Source: Pochonia chlamydosporia 170
Taxonomy: Eukaryota > Ascomycota > Sordariomycetes > Hypocreales > Clavicipitaceae
Direction of reading: 5' to 3'
DNA length: 64,000 nucleotides
Assembly (NCBI RefSeq): GCF_001653235.2
Contig: NC_035792.1
Span: 5,022,001-5,086,000 of the forward strand
The notes below the pieces were generated by a model, which ran no database searches, was not told where the DNA came from, and saw only the letters and a list, made by a program, of their open reading frames with translations. Position 1 is the stretch's first letter; each line of letters opens with the position of its first letter. The position numbers and the translations under genes were made by a program. Shown here one piece after another: positions 34,725 through 45,602 of the stretch.

Positions 34725-35426
34725 ATGTACAAAACGGTTACTCTCACGTTTGCTTTCTTTGTCGCCGCTGTAGCAGGTCTACCGGCCGCCAAACGCGGGT
34801 TATTAGACCAATATACGCATTACCAAGGAGACGGCTCAGCCAGCGCCGGCTGGCCATCTAAGGATTCTTGGGCCTCCTGGGACGACTTGTGGACCGCAAA
34901 CTCTGAGCTTATGAAACAATCTTGCAGCTGGAATGGCTGGGGCATTAATGACTCGGCGGATGAAATTGACTCTATCAAGAGTGCTATTCAGCAGGTGTCC
35001 TCGGAAACTGGCATTGACAACCGGTTTATTCTGGCCATTATGATGCAGGAGAGTAAGGGCTGCGTTCGGGTCCCTACCACGAACAACGGTGTGGTAAACC
35101 CCGGCTTGATGCAGTCTCATAACGGCGCTGGGACTTGTGCCAATGCAAGCCCTTGTGCTAGCAGCGACATCACTCGAATGATCAGCGATGGTGCCGCTGG
35201 GACGTCTTCTGGTGATGGACTTAAACAGCTGCTTGCTAAAGCTAGTGGAAACACAGCTGGTGCCGATGATGTCCGCACCTTCTACGCCGCAGCACGCTTA
35301 TACAACAGCGGTTCTGCAGATTATGCTCAGCTGGGTAATGGCTTGGGAAGCACCTCTTGTTACGCTTCGGATATTGCCAACCGACTCACTGGGTGGACTC
35401 TTGCTACAACGAGCTGCTCTATTTAG
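34725..35426 (+). CDS. Secreted lysozyme/transglycosylase-like (SLT-fold) protein
   Basis: A 233-residue secreted protein. Residues 1-18 are the signal peptide, and a KR at about 23-24 may be a Kex2 propeptide site. The central segment RFILAIMMQESKGCV contains the Glu-Ser pair of the lytic-transglycosylase/goose-lysozyme fold (GH23-like). It is followed by NPGLMQSHNG and a helix-rich part ending RLYNSGSADYAQL. Several cysteines (SCSW, GCVR, GTC, PCAS, TSCYAS, SC near the end) suggest disulfides. Such proteins cleave peptidoglycan or chitin-like chains, and secretion suggests action on bacteria or cell walls; activity is inferred. Intronless; the start is the first ATG before the signal. Confidence 0.78.
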   Translation: MYKTVTLTFAFFVAAVAGLPAAKRGLLDQYTHYQGDGSASAGWPSKDSWASWDDLWTANSELMKQSCSWNGWGINDSADEIDSIKSAIQQVSSETGIDNRFILAIMMQESKGCVRVPTTNNGVVNPGLMQSHNGAGTCANASPCASSDITRMISDGAAGTSSGDGLKQLLAKASGNTAGADDVRTFYAAARLYNSGSADYAQLGNGLGSTSCYASDIANRLTGWTLATTSCSI

Positions 35427-36083
35427 AAGCATTGGTAGTCGAGTGGTTTTAGGCCCTTGGCACATCAAGCTGTGCCAGTGTCTACGAATGGCACTCTCTG
35501 AATGGCTTAGCCAGCTCCTGCAAAATGCCTAGTTTATTGGCAAGACATACTAGCTATTCAAATTGTCGGTTTTGGGGAAGCTATCTGAGACGAAAAATGG
35601 CAAATACACGTATAAGAGTGCCCTGCATCTGGAATTATATCAATATTATTGCTACACTTGTGTCATGATTCCCAGTCGTTGTGGTTGTAGCACTAGGTCG
35701 AGAGCATGTCCACGTGTTGGTGGAAGTGTGAAAATGAATTTAACAAATGAACGAAAAGTGAACCCCGTCGTAATAGCAGAGTATTGCCGTCTTGAATTTG
35801 GGTCATTGAGCCAACCGTTGATCGACTCAATACCGCCTCCATTGCAAAGGATCTTTTTTTTTTTTTAACTTGCACACCAAAACTCTGTGAACTACACTAT
35901 AGCTACCTTCAGAGCTCACATAATCCTACCAGAAGGCTTTTGACAGAGCGTTTTTCGTCGTGTGTCGAAAGCCTTGTCGGTTTGCCTTGTATAAATAGCG
36001 AGCATACTGTTCAGTGGCGGTCAAACAAAACGTGTGTCTACTTTAACTATCTTCCCTGTCAGCTCGAGAAGAAAGCTTTTTTT
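35427..36083. other. Intergenic
   Basis: 3' flanks of the convergent lysozyme-like and exporter genes. A run of T ends near 35868. No gene is seen. Confidence 0.45.
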
Positions 36084-39000
36084 TCACCAGCCCTGTCGTA
36101 TGCCCTCGACCGCTTTCCCCTTGACAGCGGCGATGCGCTCAATTGGCGAGACATCGACGTTGCCCGGCTTAATGCTACCTCTTTTCCCATTGCTGTTGTT
36201 GTTATGGAGGCTGAAGTCCACGATACCTACGAGCTTGCTTACAGCTCGTGCCAAATCTTCAAGTTCATCGCAGATCAGTGAGCTACAGACCTGCGTCATG
36301 AAGTAAAGACGGCGCTCTGCCATCAATGGAACCTGACGACTGAGACTGGGATTGTCCCCACGTCTTTGGCACCGGAAACTATGCCTAGAAATTTGCCCAT
36401 TCTCCTCGTCGTTGGAGCGCCGCCTCTGACGCAAATCAACCAGCGCAAGACCTAGATCACTCTGCGAGCCTGAACATTGACAACCAGCCTTCGACTTTCC
36501 ATCTTCATCTGGTGGGGTGTCAATGCCCGCCAGCCGGACAAGTCGCCTTGCCATTTGCTGATGCTCAGGAATTGGCAAGAAGGGCGGTAGCCTTTGTCCC
36601 GAAAACAAAGCATTTGATAGCATTATCAAGGTGGACAGGATTGTGTGATCTGTCAACTCGACTCGCTGCAAAACTTGGACGCTTGGCCACCTTTGTGGGC
36701 TGTCCCAGTGTCTTCTGATACCGTCCAAGACGTCGCCTGTTGCCTCTTGTCCAGACTTGCCACCGTTCTCTTCAAGCTCGTCTATCTTGTCAGCTGCCGA
36801 GCCGTACGCGATGGCATAGCTCATTAGCATCAGATATCCGGCGACGTGAGTATTGGATACGAAAATCTTTTGGTACGTTTGTGACGGAAAACTACCGCCT
36901 ACGGCAGGTTCCCATCGCTGCCACATGATATGAGACTCGATGGAAGATATTGTCCGCGTAAGTTTACCAAAGATTTTGCGTCTCATATTTGTGAGGTGTT
37001 GTATTCGCGACGACTTGGATTCGCCAGCTCGAGGCCCATCCTCGAGCAAAGGTTTTATTGTCGCGTTTAACACGCTGAAATAATTCCCAAGTAGGTACAT
37101 CATCGCCGACAAATCCTGTCGGATCCACGTCCGATCCGTCAAGGCACACGGGAAAAAGGTCCAAAAGAAAGCAACGAGGCTGCCCCCAGCGATAACGGCA
37201 AGACGGTACGGGCCGAGCAAATAAATGCTGTGACGACGGTATTAGGTTCTAATATCACTTCGTAGCTTTAGTGAGAACAGATGAAACAAAACCTACGGGT
37301 AGTATGGCTGTCCGGAGCGCGTCGCGACATCTTCGCCAAGTTTTCTAACCTGTAGCTCGTAACCCACAATGACAAGCTGGGTCGTAACTATGATGATGAC
37401 TGTGGATACGAGTCGTGGGAATTTGACAAAATAGTATTCAATAAAGATGAATAGCCACAGTATGATAATGATACCAGGCGTCTTTTGATCTGGAATGTAC
37501 CAAATAGCAAGTGAGAAAACCATGGCCAAGAGGGTTCCACCCACTCGACAACAGAAGCCAAAAATGGACTGGCCGGATGCTGTTATTGGTGAGTAATTCA
37601 GTTCAAAGTTTCACCGAAAGAAGTACATGGCTGCGTACTAATGGTCATGCCGATGGAGATGGTAAACATGGCCCATAATAGCCTCTGTTGCTGGAAAAAG
37701 CTTTGAGTCGCCTTCAAAAAGGCCAATATGCTAATCGACATGGCGGCGCAGGCCACCCGAAACCCAAAGGCTGACTCTCTAGACCCCAAGAACCCAGAGA
37801 ACCTGCATAGCCCTGTTCCAATGTGCTGCCAGATGCCCTTGGGAGGAAGACGCTCAGGATCTTTCTTTTCAGTGTAACTATTTGCGTAATAGGCGGGATT
37901 TGTTTCCAAAACGTCTGGATCTCGGGAGGTTCCTGGACCTCTCTTTTTCAGAATGCTTCTGAGCCATTTCCATAAGCGATATCTGGAAGGTAAGATTAAT
38001 TTCTTGTGCTCCATTATTCCGCTATTAACCTTTTCGTCCGTAAAAACGATGAGGCATTGGACTGCTTCGGTCGCAGCTAGGGTCAACCGATGTAGATACA
38101 TTGTCACACACAGTCGACGCAGATTGCTTGACAAGCCGGTGTCGGCCATTCGGGCTTGGGTGTGCGACAAGTCCGCGTCCTCGAATGGCATCAGCAGCTC
38201 ATTAAGCCTGGATCGTAGGATTCTATTGCTTTTCGCATAAGAACCAGAAATTTTTTCGTTGATGACTGCGGCGAATCGCACGCCTCCGGGGTAAATCTGC
38301 CCATCGGCGCCCTCTAGATCAACATTGGCCCTGTCTGGACCACCGGTAACGACCTCACGGGGTCGTTTTGGTGGCCTGGGGAGAATCTCCAGACAAAGTG
38401 CGGCATGCTCGAGTCCTTGATCAACAAGTTCTTCCAGAGCCTGAAACGACAATTGCATTTGCTCATTGACATCATCGGATGCTTCTCCCTTGCTGGCTTG
38501 CTTGTATGGAAGTTCGGCCGACTCGTTTCCTCGGGTTTTACATGGGCCGCCAACGCCATCGCTTTCCAAGATTCTAATGCCCGTGCATATCGCCATTCTA
38601 CATAGAGGTAGGTAGTCATTCCTCACCAACAGGGTACAGTATTTGACTCACAGTGGAATCGTGATATTATACAGCAGCGTGAAAATATCTGAGATATCAT
38701 CGGCTTGCAGTTTTCCCCAAGCAACATCTCTCTTTGCGAACGGTAATTCCTCATATAGCTTGCCAGCCAAGCCCCGTACTTCATCCGCAACCTCGCTCAG
38801 ACGATTCGCGGAGTTGATCTCGAATTGAGGCCCTGTAGGGCTTTTCTGGTGTTCTTTTTCTTCGGTGTCTTGCTGTTCCCCCTGTAGCGTTCTCTTCTGC
38901 TGTGTAGAACGGGCGAGACGCTCGCCTTGCATGTGCACCATGCCCCTCAGCAAGCCAATTAGCCGCCTAAAGTCCGTAACTACTATCGTTCGGCTGTTGA

Positions 39001-39665
39001 ATGGGAAAATGAGTACACAGACGCCTGTTGCTAGACCCATTCCGATTAAATTTGCGCAAAGTAGCTCCCTGACAAAGGCTTTGGCGGCGGTCGTTGTACC
39101 AAATGCAGGTCCCGTGGTCAAGCAAGTGTTGACCAGAATACTGTAGATGACCACGGGTAAGTTGAAAGCAGGCATCTTTGCCCGTACCAGGTTTGCGAGC
39201 CATATGTTGACAAACAACCACACGGCGCAGACGGCTGATTGCGATGAATTGTATGGCAATGGTGCTGCCGCAGTAGGTGGCGGTTGAGCGGCAGCAGGTG
39301 AAGTATGGATGCGTGCCTGGATGGAAGACCAGATAGCAAGAAGAGATATTGCTGAGCCGACGCAAATTAACAGAACGCTCAAAATGAGGTTCTGTATAAA
39401 TTTATCGCGCGGCAGAATCGCTACGGCGAGGACGGAGATTATTGGAATGAGATAACCTTCTGTAGTAAAGTAGGTAGAGACAGCCGTTGACTGATACATG
39501 GATATACCAATCAGAGGGGGAAGAGAGCCTCTGTCGACAGTGGAATGATATTAGCCTAGGTAAAACGATGGTAAGAGACATGGCTAGCTAGCCTGACTTC
39601 AACATCAATATCATGGTGGGCAGATCGAGCCCGGCTTTAGCTCGAATGCGCGGCAACCAGCTCAT
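36084..39665 (-). CDS. FUSC/aromatic-acid exporter-type membrane protein (ArAE_2_N + DUF2421)
   Basis: A 1110-residue polytopic protein. Exons are 39598-39665, 38652-39530, 37639-38597, 37297-37579 and 36084-37227, in exact frame. The N-terminal half has about six hydrophobic segments following LDLPTMILMLKGSLPP and YLIPIISVLAVAILPRDKF, the ArAE_2_N domain. A soluble middle follows. The second membrane block (about 600-760: ISILAFLKATQ..., GQSIFGFCCRVGGTLLAMV, IIILWLFIFIEYYFV) is FUSC-like. The C-terminal DUF2421 domain is soluble (ESHIMWQRWEPAVGG, YQKIFVSNTHVAGYL). The family relates to fusaric-acid resistance and aromatic-acid efflux, so export of an organic acid is a fair guess. It is the left border of the organic-acid gene block. 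The tiny first exon (22 codons plus two bases) follows a good CACC-ATG context. Confidence 0.88.
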
Positions 39666-40483
39666 GGTGAAGCGTCTAACGTGCTGTGTACTTCGCAATG
39701 TTTGTCGTTGGCCTTCATTTGCCATATACCATCTCGCTTCAAAATTTGACCATCATTTGGCCAGCATGTGAAAGCGGTATTCACAGGACGGTACGGAATA
39801 GAGAATCCATATATACCGTTCTCATGGTGTGTCTTGGAGGAATGTTTGAAGCTTTTCATGCTGAGGAGTTAGTGGTTTGCTCTTCAGTCAGCCCTAAATA
39901 TGGATACAGGCGGTCCAGACTTTCTGAGACCTGACTGTATCTCGAACATCAGACGCCACAAAGGCGGGGTTTGTACACTAGCGAAATCTTATGATCATGA
40001 AACAATTCGAGGCTTTTCAACTGGACATCTGTTTCGCTGCTGCAAAGCCATGATTGTCCGAGAGCTGGTTGAAGTGGCAAGGTCTATCTAGAGAGCATTT
40101 GCCCTCGGATCCTGATACCCTTTACAGCCAATGTGTTTGCAGGCGTATATTTGAGTGACGACGGCAATTATTGGCACGCCTTGTATAATCATGGTTCTTA
40201 CGCTAGGCTCAAGGTCAGGCAGTTACTAATGGACTCTTCGTGGTCATTCCGATTTGCGCAGTGTCGTGTCTGGTTGTCGAAGATGGGGAAGGGCAGCACG
40301 CTTCTGCGGAAACATGGATTCTGGTGCAATTCATGTGGATGCCGGCCTCGATGCAATGGTCTCCTACTGTTTTCTTTTGATCTTGTTAGTTTATTTAGAT
40401 TAGTCTGCCTGAAAAATCTACTTATGCCTCAACTCGCGGGAGACTGGTAAGGGTGCATTGTACATGACGACAAACGTCCGTGG
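39666..40483. other. Intergenic between exporter and dehydrogenase genes
   Basis: Promoter side of the exporter gene and 3' flank of the dehydrogenase gene. Frames at 39686-40091 and 40133-40450 have no recognisable domain. Confidence 0.4.
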
Positions 40484-41584
40484 CTACAATTTTGACTGGC
40501 TAGCCTTCGAAATCTCATCCAAAATTGATTTTCCTAGAGTTGCTGTGGTTCCCTTGCCGCCCAAATCCGGAGTAAGAACATGACTTTCGGATCGGGCCAA
40601 AACTCTCTCTATCGCCTGCATCAGCGCATCGGCTGCCACGTCATGTCCAAAGTGCTGCAACAGCATTTGACCGGCCCAGATTGTCCCAATGGGGTTCGCG
40701 ATTCCCCGTCCCGCAATATCCGGGGCGCTGCCGTGTACCGGCTCGAAAAGGCTGGGAAACTTGCCTTCAGGGTTTATGTTTGCAGATGGAGCGATGCCGA
40801 TGGTACCAGTACAAGCAGGACCGAGGTCTGACAAGATGTCACCGAATAAGTTACTGCCAACTACCACGTCAAACATGTCTGGGTGTTGTACGAAGTGGGC
40901 GGTGAGAATATCAATGTGATACTTGTCCAGAGCAACATCTGGGTATTTTGCAGCCATTTCCTGCACTCTTGAATCCCAGTATGGCATTGATATACTGATG
41001 CCGTTGCTCTTGGTGGCACTGGTTAGTCTCCTGCGTGGTCTGCTCTGTGCGAGCTCGAATGCGTAGCGAAGAACGCGATCAACTCCCGTTCTCGTCATTA
41101 CGGTTTCTTGGACAACCGTTTCTCTTTCAGTGCCCTCGAAAATCTTGCCGCCAATGCTACTATACTCGCCCTCTGTATTCTCGCGGACAATCCAGAAGTC
41201 GATGTCGCCTGGTTTGCGGCCGGCTAACGGTGACCGAACCCCGGGCATGAGCCGGCATGGCCGCAGACTAATGTATTGGTCAAACTCGCGTCGAAATTTA
41301 AGTAAGCTTCCCCAGAGCGTTATATTATCGGGTACAAGGTCAGGCATGCCGACAGCCCCAAAGTATATAGCGTCAAATCTCAACAGCGTCGTCTTCCAGT
41401 CAGACGGCAGCATATCGCCATGCTTTTTGTAGTAGTCACAGCTCGCAAAGTCAAACCACTCAAAGTGAAGCGGTATGCTGAAGATCTTTGCCACAAGCTC
41501 GAGGCACTGGACACCGACTGGCATCACTTCGGTTCCGATACCATCCCCGGGAACAATGGCAATGCGGAGCGGCTTTGCAGACAT
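40484..41584 (-). CDS. Tartrate/D-malate dehydrogenase (isocitrate/isopropylmalate dehydrogenase family)
   Basis: A 366-residue cytosolic NAD-dependent beta-decarboxylating dehydrogenase. I start at the ATG at 41584 (MSAKPLRIAIVPGDGIG); the frame extends upstream but without an ATG. Motifs: IVPGDGIGTEV, the substrate loop LLKFRREFDQYISLRPCRLMPG, VRENTEGEYSSIGG, TRTGVDRVLRYAFELA, the metal-binding NLFGDILSDLGP, and FEPVHGSAPDIAGRGIANP. The FRREFDQY and ENTEGEYS contexts fit the tartrate dehydrogenase/D-malate decarboxylase subgroup rather than the leucine or lysine pathway enzymes. It would oxidise tartrate or D-malate. It is divergent from an anion:cation symporter gene, a pairing that suggests uptake and oxidation of one dicarboxylate. 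Confidence 0.9.
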   Translation of the reverse strand: MSAKPLRIAIVPGDGIGTEVMPVGVQCLELVAKIFSIPLHFEWFDFASCDYYKKHGDMLPSDWKTTLLRFDAIYFGAVGMPDLVPDNITLWGSLLKFRREFDQYISLRPCRLMPGVRSPLAGRKPGDIDFWIVRENTEGEYSSIGGKIFEGTERETVVQETVMTRTGVDRVLRYAFELAQSRPRRRLTSATKSNGISISMPYWDSRVQEMAAKYPDVALDKYHIDILTAHFVQHPDMFDVVVGSNLFGDILSDLGPACTGTIGIAPSANINPEGKFPSLFEPVHGSAPDIAGRGIANPIGTIWAGQMLLQHFGHDVAADALMQAIERVLARSESHVLTPDLGGKGTTATLGKSILDEISKASQSKL

Positions 41585-42337
41585 GGCAGGTATGGCAGTC
41601 GGTATTGCTAGAGCCTCACGGAGTAATGTAAACGGTTCCAGCAGGTAAAATATTGGAAAAAGTGCTACGAAGAAAAACAAGAACAGGAGGGACCGTTTTC
41701 AATTTAGGCTGACAGCACCTTGTAGTAGGCGGCTATTATATCTGCCGCCGGGTCCAGGTTACGACGCGACCCCATAATTTGCACCAAATTGTATAAGTCG
41801 GTAAATACATATGCCGCGTGATGTACCTAACTTGTTACCAGGGGACGATGATACTAATTTACATCTCGCACAAGATTTCAAAAACGTAACGAGCCGGTTC
41901 CAAGAAATTCGGCACCAACATATTTGCCGCAAACTCCAATTGGTCATGTACGGTCCCCCCGCTCGGTCTGGACAGGCAGTGGGTGCTTTGGTAGTCCATC
42001 TCGGGATGAAAGAATCCCGTATTCTGGCTGGGATGAAGAGGGGGGAACACAGCGGACGGGTATCCGTCTCTTCTTTCACAACGGACTGATGACATATTTG
42101 CTGCCAGTCCTACGAGTCAACATATCAACTGGTTTTGGCAACCCCATGACGGCCTTTCCGCCACTTGCCCGTACGTCAAGTAGTTCGCGTTCACCAGGCC
42201 GGTTGAACAATTTGCCCAGTGAGGCGTTACTTATAAGACTCGGCTCTGCCTACATTAGTTTCCAATATATTGCTATTATACAACCTCATGTTTGCGAATC
42301 TATATGCGTCATATCGCCTGCTATTTGATACAGCGTC
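41585..42337. promoter_or_regulatory. Divergent promoter, dehydrogenase and symporter
   Basis: A 753-bp region between the start codons of the minus-strand dehydrogenase and the plus-strand MFS symporter. Overlapping frames inside it (41759-42095 on both strands) lack motifs. No TATA or operator could be assigned reliably. The arrangement would allow co-induction by one regulator. Confidence 0.5.
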
Positions 42338-44077
42338 ATGATTCACGGTCTACGAGTTGGCGCCGTGCCCGCCCATCCCGATAGCGACTCAAAGTCAGTC
42401 ATCTCACAGGTTGAACATGCGGAGCCCGGCAACCATACTGCAAAGAAGCGCCCAGACTATTCAGGGGCGACGGCCAAGAGTGACCCTCGAGAGATTGCCC
42501 TGGTAAAGAAGCTTGATAGGAGGATTCTTCCGATGCTTTGGGCCATGTACTTTCTAAATTATGTGAGGATGATAAACTCCCATAATACTGCCATCTCGCG
42601 CACGCTCGGCTCTAACCAAATGGGACCAGCTTGATCGTTCGGCGATAGCCTCAGCGCGACTAAACAATCTTGAGGAAGATTTAAATCTTAAAGGCAACCA
42701 ATACAATACGTGTATTTCGGTGCTGTTTGCTGGGTACGACATGGCTCGTTCTGGCCCAAAGCAGAAGTGCTTGCTGACGTGGATATTCCAGATACCTCAT
42801 CATGCAGCTCCCTTCCAACATGCTCATGGCTTCGTCGCGGGTTCGGCCATCCATATACATGGCCGTTTGTATGGCGCTATGGGGTATAGTGTCTGGCCTT
42901 ACTGCGTTGTCCAGAAACTATATTGGTCTCGTGCTTTTGCGATTCTTCCTTGGCATTGTGGAAGCGCCATGTATGAATTAATCCCCAGCTGTCTGAAGGA
43001 AAGTATGGACCTCATGTGCTGATCTTGAGCTCTTTGCGTGCAGTTTATCCGGGTGCAATATTTTTGCTTTCCATATTTTACACGAGAAAGGAGGTTGCCA
43101 CACGACTTGCTGTCTTGTACACGGCAAATATCCTGTCCACTGCGCTGTCGGGACTTATTGCTGCTGCAACCTTTGCCACACTTGACGGGAAGCGTGGTTT
43201 GAGAGGCTGGAGATGGTGAGAAACACCACTGCAAAAGACATACTTATCGGGTGTCGTCTCTGACAGTTTTTGCAGGCTGTTTATTATCGAAGGAATCACG
43301 ACAGTTGCCACTGCTCTGGTTGCAATTCCTGTTCTGCCTGATCACCCACTCACGACTAGGTGGCTCAGCCCGCAGGAGAGGCAGCTGGCACACGACCGCA
43401 TTTGTCGTGATACTGTCGAGCAGTCTGACGGTGCTGGAGGCACCATGGCAAACCTCAAAGCTGCTTTTGGAGATTCTCGATTATATCTTTTGGCTCTGAT
43501 GCAAAACGTCCACCTTTCCGCGAACGGCTTCACAAATTTCTTTCCCACTGTTGTGGGATCCCTGCGGTTCAACCACACCATTACCCTGGTCCTGACGTGC
43601 CCACCGTTTATTGTTGCGGCCATCGTTGCGCCTCTGTACGGGCTCAGCTCGGGCAGATTCAATGAAAGAACCTGGCACATTACCGGAGGCATGTGCCTGG
43701 CCATGACGGGCTTTATCCTGGCCGCATCAACCCTGAATGTTTCCGCCCGTTACGTTGCCTGCTTTTGCTTCTCCGTTGGTGTGTACGCTGTGAACTCGTG
43801 CATCCTTGGATGGGCATCAGCAACACTCGGCCAGACCATGGAGAAAAAGGCCATTTCATTGAGCTTCATCAACATCGTCGCCAATGCGTCGTACATATAC
43901 ACCCCGTACCTATTCCCGAAAAGTCAGGGGCCACAGTACACAATGGCCATGAGTGTTGAGGCCGGTTTCGCAGGAGCTACCATTGTCTGCGCATGGTGTC
44001 TCAAGTTTTGGATAATTCAAACGAATAGGAGATTGAAGAGAGATGCTCCGGATGGCAATCTCGCGTACGCGTATTGA
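42338..44077 (+). CDS. MFS anion:cation symporter (Dal5/allantoate-permease-like), five exons
   Basis: A 493-residue plasma-membrane importer of organic anions. Exons are 42338-42562, 42630-42733, 42792-42970, 43044-43215 and 43276-44077, in exact frame. Hallmarks: the first helix MYFLNYLDRSAIASARL, then GNQYNTCISVLFAGYLIMQLPSN, WGIVSGLTAL, FFLGIVEAPFYPGAIFLLS, FYTRKEVATRLAVLY, and WLFIIEGITTV before the central loop. The second half keeps NGFTNFFPTVVGSL and LGWASATLGQTMEKKA. Relatives carry allantoate, nicotinate, tartrate or other carboxylates. It sits between the dehydrogenase and a zinc-cluster gene, so a carboxylate substrate is my inference. Confidence 0.9.
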
Positions 44078-44175
44078 CGGTTCACTTTCTATGTCTCCTG
44101 CTTTACGAGCTCTGTTTTTGTGTTGGCCGGATGCAGCTTGGATGCGGTTTGAGCTCGGCCATGTATTCGTAGCTT

Positions 44176-45107
44176 CTACCATAGATACTGGCGCTTAAAC
44201 TCTTCAGTTAAAGCAACACGAATCGAGTTTCTGTCTCTACCGGGCTGTCTAGTCGCTGCAACGGGGGCCAATAACGCATGCGGCTCGATTTGGGCCGGCT
44301 GAGCCATATTCGAGCGGCCTTGGGCTGCCGCTCCAAAGTGCTGTGCTGGGGTGGCAGATGGCAGACTCTTGATTTGTAGTGCTGTGTCTTCCTCTGATAT
44401 CTCACCACCATTCCTTGCTGACGTCTCCTTGATCACTGATGGTCCCCAAGACGACGTCGCCCACTGCCTGAGGTCTTCCGCCGTGTTCAGCGGGAGGCTT
44501 TCCCACAGAGCAATGGACTCGGTTGCCTTTTTCACCTCGGCCCGCCGGGGAGTGCTGGTGGCGCTGGTGAATGGCGCATGATTTTCATGGTTCCCGATGT
44601 CTCTGCGAAATGCTTCCTCTAATAGTCTTTCGTCTGCCACTAGACACATCCGTAGTAGAGCATTTTCTGTGGAAGCCAAGCGATGCTCCAACGCCTCAAC
44701 GTATCCTTTGGCCGGTCCGCTGCTCAAGTTAGCTCCTGAGGACCATCAATAGCCCAGCAAGCCGGCGGTGACAGTGCACGGGCTGTTAGATGCAGCTTGT
44801 GGGATTCCTACCGTTTCTGGAGCCTCGGCCAAACACAAGTTCGTCCTATGTCAACACATCGTGTGCAGGCGGGCCTGGTTGTTGTTGTTGTGTCAGCATC
44901 AGCGCCAACTCTTTTGGTAAATTCGGTTCAAAATAAGCCCATTTGCGAGTCATTACCTCTTCTCATCGCACTAATTGGACAGCAATTGACGGTTGCCAAA
45001 GTCAGCAGCTTTCGTCCGTGAGGATTGTCGGCGGCCAATGCACTTCTCACCTTTTGCTTCCTAGCTCGACAGCCATTGCAGGCAGCGCGGCCCCGGGTAG
45101 AATTCAT
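44176..45107 (-). CDS. Short Zn(II)2Cys6 regulator without a middle homology domain
   Basis: A 225-residue DNA-binding protein. Exons are 45051-45107, 44957-44970, 44812-44874 and 44176-44719, in exact frame. Three introns interrupt the cluster region, and once they are removed the canonical spacing C-x2-C-x6-C-x6-C-x2-C-x6-C appears (Cys10, 13, 20, 27, 30, 37). A linker with GPAKGYVEALEHRLASTENAL follows, the usual dimerising coiled coil. The remaining 150 residues are polar and the fungal-specific middle domain is absent. It may be a short AflR-like regulator or one truncated at its C-terminus. It converges with the symporter (98 bp) and shares a 495-bp divergent promoter with the dehalogenase-like gene. 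The 14-nt second exon is unusually small. Confidence 0.8.
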
Positions 45108-45602
45108 TGGCAAATCTTACTGCTGGTTTGGTCGGATCTATTGCACAATGTAGACCCACGTCTTTGCTGTTACCCAACTTATCAGATTTCAATGTTCTGC
45201 CGAAGGGGACGGTCGTCGCGGAGTGAAGATTGCCCAGCTTGGTTGGACCTGCAACTCCTCCTGATTTGGCGGCAGAATTTAGCGGCAAAACCTTTAGCCG
45301 CGGTCAAATGACGTCTTTATTAGCCCTGGTTAATGGGCATCTCCAACAGACTAGACCAGCACAGTTCCCCATAGCGGCGGGCCATCTCCAGTTGTGTGGT
45401 GCCCAGTTGGTTTACAGATGCTTGTTGTGGTATAATGGGTTTCCCAATGTTGAGCTTGGACACTTTTGAACCCCCAGCCAGCCTGAAATCTCAATTGTAT
45501 ATGTATGTGTAGCCCCCGGTAACTCTGCACGCATTGTCGGCGTAACTGAAAACCAAATCCGACTTCTACCCCCTGTCCAACCCGTGGAGTACAATAGTCA
45601 CC
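45108..45602. promoter_or_regulatory. Divergent promoter, short regulator and dehalogenase-like gene
   Basis: The two start codons lie 495 bp apart, transcribed outwards. A zinc-cluster regulator divergent from its target is common in fungal catabolic clusters. I do not assign specific operators. Overlapping frames within (45061-45469) have no motif. Confidence 0.5.

Noticed and set aside
41585..41680. Hydrophobic N-terminal extension of the tartrate dehydrogenase as a mitochondrial presequence
   Set aside because: The extension has no ATG (it opens on TTG) and the family core begins directly after the ATG at 41584.
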